This document shows, one piece after another, positions 1-6,435 of a DNA stretch of 11,320 bases. The translations under genes were made by a program, and so were the position numbers. Every line of letters begins with the position of its first letter. Position 1 is the stretch's first letter. The DNA is from Phycisphaerales bacterium (GTDB taxonomy: Bacteria; Planctomycetota; Phycisphaerae; Phycisphaerales; UBA1924), in assembly GCA_007124345.1 (NCBI GenBank), contig SLFH01000211.1, forward strand, positions 1-11,320, in the 5' to 3' direction. The notes under the pieces are model-generated. The model saw only the letters and a program-made list of their open reading frames with translations. It made no database searches and was not told the origin of the DNA.

Positions 1-21
1 CCCCGCGCCCCACACCCCGCG

Positions 22-46
22 CCCTCTCTCTCCCCTCTCCTCCCCT
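22..46. repeat. Pure pyrimidine tract upstream of the HPPD gene
   Basis: Twenty-five consecutive C/T residues on the plus strand, just after two copies of CCCCGCGCCC (1-10 and 15-24) that form a 14-bp direct period. Directly downstream is TACAAT (46-51), which resembles a -10 element but has no convincing -35 at the usual distance. The leader also contains a short hairpin, GCGGGG (78-83) pairing with CCCCGC (91-96). Any promoter or structural role is inference. Confidence 0.5.
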
Positions 47-128
47 ACAATTTCCTACGCAAGGGACCTGGGCTCCCGCGGGGTTTGCGGCCCCGCATTT
101 CACCGCCCAAGACGACGGAGAGTTGACC

Positions 129-1310
129 ATGACCACCGCCTCGACCAGCACCAGCCGCGACACCGCGACCGATCCGCTGAGCCTGATCGATGTGGACCAT
201 GTCCGGTTCTATGTCGGCAACGCCAAGCAGGCCGCCTACTTCTACGCCCACACCTTCGGCTTCAAGGTCGACCAGGTCGCCGACCTGACCACCGGCAGCC
301 GCGACGAGGCCTCGTACCTCCTCACCCAGGGCAACATCCGCCTGTTGCTCACCACCGGCCTCTCGGCCGATCACCCGGCCCAGGAAGAGGTCCGGCGCTT
401 CGGCGACGGCGTCAAAGACATCGCGATGACCGTCTTCGACGCGCAGGCCGCCTTCGAGCGGGCCGTCGCCAACGGGGGCGAGATCGCGTACGAGCCGGTG
501 ACCTACGCCGACGAGGGCGGCAGCGTCACCATGGCCGGCATCAAGGCCTACGGGCGCTCGGTCCACTCGTTCGTCAGCCGCAAGGGCGCCTACGCCCTCG
601 ACCGCGTGAAGAAGGGCGAGGCGTTCGCGCCGAAGTTCCGCGCGTTCGGCCCCTTCGCCCTCAACGACTACAACGCCAAGCACCCCTGCGGCTTGAAGTA
701 TGTCGACCACTGCGTCGGCAATGTCGAAGAGGGCAAGATGAACCACTGGGTCAAGTGGTACGAGGATGTCCTCGAGTTCAAGATGTTCAAGCACTTCGAC
801 GACCAGGACATCTCGACCGAGCACTCCGCCCTCATGAGCAAGGTGATGGCCTCGGGCAACAACCTCATCAAGATGCCCATCAACGAGCCCGCCAAGGGCA
901 AGAAGAAGAGCCAGATCCTCGAATACCTCGAGTGGCACGACATGACCCCCGGCGTGCAGCACCTCGCCCTCCGCACCGACGACGAACTGCACTCGGTCGC
1001 CGAGCTCCGCGGGCGAGGCGTCGACTTCCTCCAGATCCCCGACACCTACTACGACGAGGTGTGGGACCGCGTCAGCGCGCTGGGCTGGGAGGTCAAGGAA
1101 GACCACGAGAAGATCCGCGACCTCGGCGTCCTGGTCGACGCCGACGACGAAGGCTACCTCCTCCAGCTCTTCACCAAGCCGCTGCAGGACCGGCCGACCC
1201 TCTTCTTCGAGATCATCTGCCGCCGCGGCAGCCAGAGCTTCGGCAAGGGCAACTTCAAGGCCCTCTTCGAGGCCCTGGAGAAGGAACAGGACCGCCGCGG
1301 GAACCTGTAA
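129..1310 (+). CDS. hppD: 4-hydroxyphenylpyruvate dioxygenase (HPPD)
   Basis: Converts 4-hydroxyphenylpyruvate plus O2 to homogentisate and CO2, the second step of tyrosine catabolism; a cytosolic Fe(II) enzyme. The 393-residue product has the two-domain vicinal-oxygen-chelate layout: an N-terminal half beginning DVDHVRFYVGNAKQ (about residue 21) and a catalytic half from about residue 190. The expected two-histidine, one-glutamate iron site is visible: His194 in LKYVDHCVGN, His278 in GVQHLAL and Glu361 in FFEIICRRG. The C-terminus FGKGNFKALFEALEKEQ followed by RRGNL is the family signature, so the protein is complete. I chose ATG 129 because GGAGAG (117-122) sits 6 nt upstream; an in-frame TTG at 123 would lie against the ribosome site. 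It appears monocistronic, with a strong terminator following. No homogentisate dioxygenase or other tyrosine-pathway gene is in the window. Confidence 0.96.
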   Translation: MTTASTSTSRDTATDPLSLIDVDHVRFYVGNAKQAAYFYAHTFGFKVDQVADLTTGSRDEASYLLTQGNIRLLLTTGLSADHPAQEEVRRFGDGVKDIAMTVFDAQAAFERAVANGGEIAYEPVTYADEGGSVTMAGIKAYGRSVHSFVSRKGAYALDRVKKGEAFAPKFRAFGPFALNDYNAKHPCGLKYVDHCVGNVEEGKMNHWVKWYEDVLEFKMFKHFDDQDISTEHSALMSKVMASGNNLIKMPINEPAKGKKKSQILEYLEWHDMTPGVQHLALRTDDELHSVAELRGRGVDFLQIPDTYYDEVWDRVSALGWEVKEDHEKIRDLGVLVDADDEGYLLQLFTKPLQDRPTLFFEIICRRGSQSFGKGNFKALFEALEKEQDRRGNL

Positions 1311-1344
1311 TCTCCCTCGCGGACATCTGAAAACAGACCTGTTG

Positions 1345-1373
1345 CACTGGCGGCTTGTCCGCCAGTGTTTTTT
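1345..1373 (+). terminator. Rho-independent terminator after HPPD gene
   Basis: A perfect 9-bp stem, CACTGGCGG (1345-1353) and CCGCCAGTG (1359-1367), with a 5-nt loop CTTGT, is followed immediately by six T residues (1368-1373). It lies 35 nt past the HPPD stop codon and separates that gene from the paralog pair downstream. Confidence 0.9.
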
Positions 1374-1468
1374 GCAGATACTCCGTTTGCGCCAAGCCCA
1401 CTGACGGATACTCCGCGAGTGTCGCAGAATCATGCGTGTCCGGTCTGAAACACCGAAGGAACGCCCGC

Positions 1469-2167
1469 ATGACCGCCTCTCAGGAATCACACGCCTTCGA
1501 AGAATGGCTCGAATACTGCTTCACCCAAGGCTTCGACGATTTCCATGGGCGCAGCCGCGATCCCGACGCCGCGGATGAGCGAGTCGCCAAGTTAGAGGGC
1601 TACTCGCCGCGAATCGGCGAGCACCTCCTGCGGCTGTTCGAGTCGCCCGCGATCCTCTCCGGCCGTTTTACCGACGATCAACTCGCCGGCGGCGTGCGCT
1701 ATATCTTCGGCACGCCCTCTGAGTACTTCATCGGCATGAAGACCGAGGCGCCGCCCGAGCTGATCGAACGCTGCGTCCGCTCGTCGCTTCGGATGTTCAC
1801 CGAACTGTTCGATCCCGTCTGCCTCCGGCGCGAGGCCGAAGGGAGATCCGAGCGCACGCCCGATTCGATCGAGCAGGCGGTGATCGACATCTGGGACAGC
1901 GGCTTGGACGCGGTCGCGATGCCGCAGCACGCGACCGACGCCGAATTCGAGGCGGGTCTGTTCATGATCGAGGGCGTGTTGAAGAGCTGCCGCAGCACGG
2001 CGTGCCTGCTCAGCGGCGTCGAGGGCGTCCGCGAGGGTCTGTCGGCCAACCCGGAATCGAGCGGCCGCCGCCGACGGCTGCGCGGGGCTTTGAAGGCGTT
2101 GCTTGGCCGCGGCGATCTCCCGCAGGAGACCCAGGCCGCGGCCGAAGCGACGCTGCGGATGCGTTAG
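1469..2167 (+). CDS. Uncharacterised protein, tandem paralog A
   Basis: A 232-residue soluble protein of a family I do not recognise. It has no signal peptide or membrane segment. ATG 1469 is preceded by AAGGA (1456-1460) at 8-nt spacing; the open frame extends upstream to 1355, but that stretch lacks a ribosome site and lies just after the terminator. It is clearly homologous to the next gene: shared blocks are W-x-EYCF near residue 13, LFESPA near 57, a DEQ/DDQ segment near 70, RC-x-RS near 101, and C-x4-C (CRSTAC, 174-179). Five cysteines align between the two (17, 102, 118, 174, 179 here). Compared with its neighbour it lacks the histidines after the C-x4-C block (SGVEGVREGL instead of SALHGIGHSV), and its C-terminus is a different, arginine-rich tail. 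Function unknown. Confidence 0.8.
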   Translation: MTASQESHAFEEWLEYCFTQGFDDFHGRSRDPDAADERVAKLEGYSPRIGEHLLRLFESPAILSGRFTDDQLAGGVRYIFGTPSEYFIGMKTEAPPELIERCVRSSLRMFTELFDPVCLRREAEGRSERTPDSIEQAVIDIWDSGLDAVAMPQHATDAEFEAGLFMIEGVLKSCRSTACLLSGVEGVREGLSANPESSGRRRRLRGALKALLGRGDLPQETQAAAEATLRMR

Positions 2168-2199
2168 GCGGCCCGGCCTTCCCGCGTTATGATGGTGGC

Positions 2200-2961
2200 G
2201 TGTCCGACGACTCCGTACACCCCGAACCACGCACCCGCCCGGACTTCAACGCCTGGGTCGAGTACTGCTTCGTGCACGGGTACTACGACTGGGCGAATTG
2301 GAGCACCGATCCGGTCGAGGTCGCTGAAGCTCGCCAAGCCGAGTTCGTGGACCTGATCGATCCCGTCGTGCTCGCCGAGCACATGACTCGGCTCTTCGAG
2401 TCGCCCGCGTTCATCGCCGATCGATACAACGATGAACAGATCACCCGGGCGACATGGTTCTTCTTCGGCATCTCGTCGTACTACTTCTACGAGATCCGCG
2501 ACAGCCCCGCGGTCTCCGAATCCCTGCGCGACCGCTGCATCCGCTCGGTCGCGACGATGTACACCGACCTCTACGACAAAGTCTGCGGCAAAGGCCCCGA
2601 CGATCACGCGATGGGCAAGGATGAGATGATCAAGGCCATCTACCAACTGCCGGATCTCGATGGCGCGGTCTTCATGATCTGGGACATGGATTCCTTCGGG
2701 TATGTTGCGATCCCCACAGACGAGGTGGACGCCGCTTTCGAGCGCGGGTACGCGGTGCTTGAAGCGGCATTGATGCGTTGCAAGACGAGCGCATGCCGCC
2801 TGAGCGCCTTGCACGGCATCGGACACTCGGTGCGCATGTTTGAAGAGAGTGCGAAGAACAATCGGCTCCGGTCGCTCGTCGATCAGTTCCTCGCTGAGTG
2901 CGAGGTTCCCGGGTGGCTCGCCGAATACGCCGACTGTGCCCGCTTCGGTGCGGTGCAGTGA
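2200..2961 (+). CDS. Uncharacterised protein, tandem paralog B
   Basis: A 253-residue soluble protein, homologous to the preceding gene and 32 nt downstream of it, so probably co-transcribed. The only sensible in-frame start is GTG 2200 (MSDDSVHPEP); its ribosome site is poor (GGTGG, 2194-2198), so reinitiation after the upstream gene is plausible. It carries FNAWVEYCFVHGYYDW near residue 16, TRLFESPAFIADRYNDEQ near 63, RCIRSV near 112, WDMDSFGYVAIPTDEV near 161, and CKTSACRLSALHGIGHSV near 194. The aligned cysteines are 23, 113, 129, 194 and 199. The SALHGIGH segment after a cysteine resembles a motif I associate with helical-repeat hypothetical proteins; that is recollection, not proof. The C-terminal half is predicted mostly helical from residue composition. 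Function unknown. Confidence 0.82.
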   Translation: MSDDSVHPEPRTRPDFNAWVEYCFVHGYYDWANWSTDPVEVAEARQAEFVDLIDPVVLAEHMTRLFESPAFIADRYNDEQITRATWFFFGISSYYFYEIRDSPAVSESLRDRCIRSVATMYTDLYDKVCGKGPDDHAMGKDEMIKAIYQLPDLDGAVFMIWDMDSFGYVAIPTDEVDAAFERGYAVLEAALMRCKTSACRLSALHGIGHSVRMFEESAKNNRLRSLVDQFLAECEVPGWLAEYADCARFGAVQ

Positions 2962-3001
2962 TTTAGATGTCGCCAAAGACCGCTCGGTAATCTGACCCCT
3001 C
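2962..3001. other. Short convergent intergenic gap
   Basis: Forty bases lie between the stop of paralog B (+) and the stop of the EamA gene (-). Only a weak ACCG/CGGT hairpin (minus strand) followed by TCTTT is visible, not a convincing terminator for either side. Confidence 0.5.
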
Positions 3002-3487
3002 TTACCCCGCCGCCACACCAACCTTCTGCGGCGCCGTGCTGAGCAGGTAGATCCCGATCAGGATGAGCAGCACCGCCGCCGCCTTGCGGAGGGTCATGGT
3101 CTCGCCCAGCGCGAGCCAGCCGAGCACGACCGCCGTCGCCGGCGCGAGGGCGAAGGCGACGGGCTTGACCCGCGAAACCTCGCCCAGGCTCAGCGCGACA
3201 TAGAAGAAGATCATGGCCGCGGCCCCCGCCACAAGCCCCGAGCCGAGCACCAGCATCGCCCATGTCCCCGCCGAAGCCGTCGACGCCCAGCGCTGCGGCT
3301 CTGAAGGCGAGGCGAACACATGCACCGCCCCGAGGTACGCAAGCCAGATCAAGGGGAGCGCCACCGTCGAGCGCACCGCGATCGCGGCCAGCGGCCCGAC
3401 CTCCTTCGAGTGCAGCACCGCGCGGGTCACCACCTCGCCGATTCCCCAGCACAACCCGGCGAGCACGGCAAAGACGATCGCTTTCAT
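3002..3487 (-). CDS. Small EamA/DMT-superfamily membrane protein
   Basis: A 161-residue inner-membrane protein with about five hydrophobic helices: roughly residues 3-21, 33-53, 75-97, 107-126 and 134-151. It corresponds to one EamA half-unit of the drug/metabolite transporter superfamily, with AGLCWGIGEVVTRAVL near residue 10 and LGWLALGETMTLRKAAA near 122, both typical of that fold. Two-domain members are about 300 residues, so this is a single-domain form that would be expected to dimerise. Substrate cannot be read from sequence. Its ATG (3487) is 12 nt after the pdxH stop on the same strand, so the two are probably co-transcribed. That raises, without proving, export or uptake of a vitamin B6-related or amine compound. 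The ribosome site is weak, consistent with coupling. Confidence 0.85.
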   Translation of the reverse strand: MKAIVFAVLAGLCWGIGEVVTRAVLHSKEVGPLAAIAVRSTVALPLIWLAYLGAVHVFASPSEPQRWASTASAGTWAMLVLGSGLVAGAAAMIFFYVALSLGEVSRVKPVAFALAPATAVVLGWLALGETMTLRKAAAVLLILIGIYLLSTAPQKVGVAAG

Positions 3488-3499
3488 GGCGCAGGGTAC

Positions 3500-4246
3500 T
3501 CAGGCGCTCAGGCGCCGTGCCGTCCAGTTTCCCTCGCCCGAGCGGGTCCAGAGCACGCGGTCGTGCAGGCGTCCCGTCCGGGCCGACCAGAGTTCGACGC
3601 GGTCGGGCACGATCCGGTACCCGCCCCAGTTGTCCGGCCGCTTGAGTTCCTGGCCGGTCAGCGTCCGCCGGGCCGTCCGCACCGCCTCGGCGATCAGATC
3701 CTGTCTGGAGCCGATCGCGGCGCTCTGGCGGCTGGCCGCGGCCCCGATCCGCGAGAGCAGCGGGCGCGTCTTGAAGTACGCGTCGCTCTCCTCTGGCGTT
3801 GTCCGGCGAACGCGGCCTTCGATCCGCGCCTGGCGCCGGGCGTGGGGCCAGTGAAAGACAGCCGCGGCGTGCGGGTTGGATTCCAGCTCCTCGCCCTTGC
3901 GGCTGGTGTAGCTCGTGTAGAACACCAGCGCCGGCGTCTCGGGTTCGATCGCCTTGCACAGCACGATCCGAGCCGAGGGCAGTCCGCCCGGCGTCGCGGT
4001 CGCCAGCGTCATCGCGTTGAAGTCCTCGTACCGCTCGCTCTTGCGCGCGTCCTCGTACCACGCGAGCAGCAGCGGCATCGGATCCGACGGCGCCGGGTCG
4101 GGAAGGTCGTTGCAGGCGAGCATGCTGGTGAGGGCCGAGATGATCGGCCCCGTTTCGCCCTGAGCCGCTTCTTCAATGGTCGCGTCGTCAGGGGCTGTCT
4201 CGTCCGGGGCGGGCCGGTCGTGGGTGTCTTTGGTTGGATCGCGCAT
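3500..4246 (-). CDS. pdxH: Pyridoxamine/pyridoxine 5'-phosphate oxidase
   Basis: An FMN enzyme that oxidises pyridoxamine or pyridoxine 5'-phosphate to pyridoxal 5'-phosphate, in B6 synthesis and salvage. Family blocks occur in order: FNAMTLATATPGGLPSARIV (about 76-95), FYTSYTSRKGEEL (109-121), RQARIEGRV (138-146), SDAYFKTRPLLSRIGAAAS (154-172), RPDNWGGYRIVPDRVELW (203-220) and the GRLHDR motif (225-230) near the C-terminus, which ends RRLSA where many members end RLAP. At 248 residues it is somewhat longer than typical because of an acidic, low-complexity N-terminal extension of about 40 residues. I prefer ATG 4246, with GAGG about 9 nt upstream; an in-frame GTG at 4261 would add five residues. 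It lies 46 nt downstream of the short ORF after nadA and 12 nt before the EamA gene. Confidence 0.94.
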   Translation of the reverse strand: MRDPTKDTHDRPAPDETAPDDATIEEAAQGETGPIISALTSMLACNDLPDPAPSDPMPLLLAWYEDARKSERYEDFNAMTLATATPGGLPSARIVLCKAIEPETPALVFYTSYTSRKGEELESNPHAAAVFHWPHARRQARIEGRVRRTTPEESDAYFKTRPLLSRIGAAASRQSAAIGSRQDLIAEAVRTARRTLTGQELKRPDNWGGYRIVPDRVELWSARTGRLHDRVLWTRSGEGNWTARRLSA

Positions 4247-4292
4247 CTCTGGCGGCCTCACTCACAGAACTGTACCAATCCGACGCTCCGAG

Positions 4293-4484
4293 TCAGGCGG
4301 TCCCTCTCAATGTGACGCCCGAGCTCCGCTGGACCACGCACCGGTCGAAGGCGTCGATCGTCACGGTTTCGCTCCCCTGCACCGCCGCGAGACCGACCTC
4401 CATCACACCGGCGCCGATCACGCCGGAACGACGGGGTGTCCAGCCGCTGCAGGCGGTTTCGGATGTCTCGTGCGGTGAACTCAT
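4293..4484 (-). CDS. Short hypothetical protein coupled to nadA
   Basis: A 63-residue ORF whose ATG (4484) overlaps the nadA TGA in an ATGA arrangement, the classic sign of translational coupling. Third codon positions are strongly G/C, as in the neighbouring real genes. The product starts MSSPHETSETACSG, is compact, and contains two cysteines and no membrane helix. It ends SSGVTLRGTA. I recognise no family. It could instead be non-coding spacer between nadA and pdxH, but without this ORF that spacer would be about 235 nt, unusually long for this directon. Conservation of the reading frame in relatives would decide. Confidence 0.45.
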   Translation of the reverse strand: MSSPHETSETACSGWTPRRSGVIGAGVMEVGLAAVQGSETVTIDAFDRCVVQRSSGVTLRGTA

Positions 4485-5851
4485 TGTGGGTGCTCGTTGA
4501 CGCCGGTGCTGTCTCGGCGGTCCTCTTGTTTCGTGGCGATGGGCGGGGCGAGTTCGGTGATCTCGATCATCCGCTGCATCGCCAAACGCGCGTCGCGGGC
4601 GATCGCTTCCCGCTCGTCCGGCCCCGGCCGGTCCAGACCGCCCGTCGCCTCGTCGACGATGTCGCCGGGCAGCACACGGTTGATCTCAGGCGCACGGCCC
4701 CGGCGCAGCAGATCGAGCAGCCCGGCGAGGTGGGGCGGGTCGTTGCGGCTCATCGTCGCGCACCCGCAGCCGGCGATCCGCAGCGAGCAGGGGTGCGGCG
4801 TTTCGGCCAGGTGCTCGACCAGCACGCCCCGACGCTCGGCCTGTTCCTTCAGATTGCGGACGAAGTGCCCTTCGGTGCCGATCGCGAAGCGCGAGCCGGG
4901 CGGGGCCTGCATGACACGCTTCCACAAGAAGTTCGTGCTACCCACGCCGTCGGCGAGCCGCACGACCTCCCGCGGCGCCTCGGGGTGGACGAGCACGGTC
5001 CAGCCCTCGTCCAGCCAGTAGCGGGCGTGCTGTGCGCGGAAGACGGTGTGCACGCCGCAGTAGGCGCCCCAGAGGATCAGCTCCGCGTTGTCGAGGCGAG
5101 CGGGGTCTTCCAGCTCGACCATGGCGCGGGGCGCAAACGGCGCCGGAAGCGTTGCGATCCGGTCCGGATCGATCCCCAGCCGGTCGGCCGTGTTGCGCCC
5201 AAGGTGACGGTCGGGGATGAAGAGGATCTTTTTCGCCCTCGACCTCGCCCAGCGCAGCACGGCTTCGGCATTGGCGCTCGTGCAGGTGGCCCCGCCCGTC
5301 CGCCCAGACAGCGCCTTGATCCGCCCCGAGGTGTTCATGTACGCGATCACCATCAGGTCCGAGCCGTAGCGGTCCAGGAGCGCGTGGGCCACGGGAAGCA
5401 CGGCGTGCTCCTTGGCCATCATCTCCATCGTGCAGCCGGCCTTGGGATTGGTGATCCAGACCTCCTGCAGTTCTCCCGCGAGGATCGAGACCGCTTCGGC
5501 CATGAAGTGCACCGCCGACTGCACGAGGACGCGCTTGTGGGGGTGGCGGGCCGCCAACTGCGCCAGCGCGTAGCTGTCGCCGATCACGCCGCCGTAGCGT
5601 TCGACGAGCTTAACGATCTCGCCCCCCATGTAGAAATGGGCCATCAGGAGCAGGTCGTCGCCGAAGTAGTCGGCCGCGGGGCGGACATACGAGTCCAGCC
5701 AAGGCAGGACGGTCTCGGGCGTGCGGTCCGGGAGCGCCAGGTACTCCTCGGCGTAGGGGCGCAGCTCCGGCTGGTACCAGTCCAGGGGCAGGTCGGCCTG
5801 GCAGATGTTCAGCCCCGGACGGAGCAGGATGTGCGCACCCCTGTCGCTCAC
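4481..5851 (-). CDS. nadA: Quinolinate synthase
   Basis: Condenses iminoaspartate with dihydroxyacetone phosphate to quinolinate in de novo NAD synthesis; a cytosolic enzyme with an oxygen- and NO-sensitive [4Fe-4S] cluster. The 456-residue product shows the three cluster cysteine regions: Cys140 in KAGCTMEMMAKEH, Cys265 in WGAYCGVHTVF, and Cys362/Cys364 in AGCGCATMSRN. Other family blocks are HFYMGGEIVKL (72-82), VIAYMNTSGRIKAL (168-181) with CTSANA (190-195), and GTEGHFVRNL (325-334). It is longer than the roughly 350-residue enterobacterial type, with extra sequence at both ends. GTG 5851 is chosen because it overlaps the upstream hemerythrin TGA (GTGA) and has AAGGAA (5860-5865) 8 nt upstream; longer in-frame extensions run inside the upstream gene. 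nadB and nadC are not in the window. The odd point is its placement behind ric and a hemerythrin. Confidence 0.95.
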   Translation of the reverse strand: MSDRGAHILLRPGLNICQADLPLDWYQPELRPYAEEYLALPDRTPETVLPWLDSYVRPAADYFGDDLLLMAHFYMGGEIVKLVERYGGVIGDSYALAQLAARHPHKRVLVQSAVHFMAEAVSILAGELQEVWITNPKAGCTMEMMAKEHAVLPVAHALLDRYGSDLMVIAYMNTSGRIKALSGRTGGATCTSANAEAVLRWARSRAKKILFIPDRHLGRNTADRLGIDPDRIATLPAPFAPRAMVELEDPARLDNAELILWGAYCGVHTVFRAQHARYWLDEGWTVLVHPEAPREVVRLADGVGSTNFLWKRVMQAPPGSRFAIGTEGHFVRNLKEQAERRGVLVEHLAETPHPCSLRIAGCGCATMSRNDPPHLAGLLDLLRRGRAPEINRVLPGDIVDEATGGLDRPGPDEREAIARDARLAMQRMIEITELAPPIATKQEDRRDSTGVNEHPQ

Positions 5852-6435
5852 GCCCCGCGTTCCTTCCCAGGTGCGGGCCCGTCTTCGTGCCCGCGGCGTT
5901 CGGCCATTTCGCGCCCGATCCGGTCGAGGGCCTCGCGCCCCAGCATCCGCGCCGCGCTGGGGAAGAGCGTCTCGTCTTCGAAGGCGATGTGCTCGGCGTA
6001 GAGCGATCGGAGCTCGCGGAGGTCGTGCTCGAGCGCCGCAATCTCGTCGCCGTCGAGCAGGCCGAGCGTCAGCCATCGCGTGCAGAGCAGGTCGACGCTC
6101 GCGTGCAAGGCCTCGGCCCGTCGGTGCTGGAGCTCGAGGCGTTCGGCCTCCAGCAGCAGGCAGTCGAGCCCGCCGGCGCTCTCGTTCACCTCGCGGAGAC
6201 GCGGGAAGAGCGACGCTTCCTCGTCGGCGGTGTGGTGCGGGGCGGACTCGCGGAAGTACCGCAGCGCCACGCGCATCGCCGCGACGGCCTCGCCGCTGAG
6301 CCCGCCCCCCGCGAAGCGGTCGGCGATGTGCTCAAGCACGCTGAGGAACCGCTCGATCCTGCGGTGGCAGTCCATCATCAGCCCGATCGGGTCGTCGAAC
6401 CCCGGCTGGCCCTTGGTCCCCAGTTCGATCGGCAT
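5848..6435 (-). CDS. Hemerythrin HHE-domain protein
   Basis: A 195-residue cytosolic protein with a four-helix hemerythrin-like fold expected to hold a non-haem di-iron centre. Candidate ligands appear in the usual order and spacing: His24 (DCHRRIERFL), His68 with Glu72 (HTADEEASLFPRL), His104 (LQHRRAEALH), and His149 with Glu153 (AEHIAFEDETLFPSA). Family members bind O2 or NO, or sense or buffer iron and redox state; which applies here is unknown. ATG 6435 overlaps the ric TGA by one base (TGATG), and AAGGAG lies 7 nt upstream inside ric. Its own stop overlaps the nadA start (GTGA). Being locked between ric and nadA suggests a role in the same repair or NO-handling step. The charged C-terminal tail (after about 180) is unlikely to be part of the fold. 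Confidence 0.93.
   Translation of the reverse strand: MPIELGTKGQPGFDDPIGLMMDCHRRIERFLSVLEHIADRFAGGGLSGEAVAAMRVALRYFRESAPHHTADEEASLFPRLREVNESAGGLDCLLLEAERLELQHRRAEALHASVDLLCTRWLTLGLLDGDEIAALEHDLRELRSLYAEHIAFEDETLFPSAARMLGREALDRIGREMAERRGHEDGPAPGKERGA

Noticed and set aside
123..131. TTG 123 as the start of HPPD
   Set aside because: ATG 129 has correct spacing from GGAGAG; TTG 123 would directly abut it.
45..1490. A 481-codon minus-strand open frame opposite HPPD
   Set aside because: Shadow of the HPPD gene; repetitive Val/Leu/Glu-rich translation and no ribosome site of note.
2883..4061. A 392-codon minus-strand frame overlapping pdxH and the EamA gene
   Set aside because: It is in another frame of the same strand as two recognised proteins and shows no domain.
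4436..6001. A 521-codon plus-strand open frame opposite nadA
   Set aside because: Antisense to a certain NadA gene with cluster cysteines; the translation is Arg/Val/Gly-rich without family motifs.
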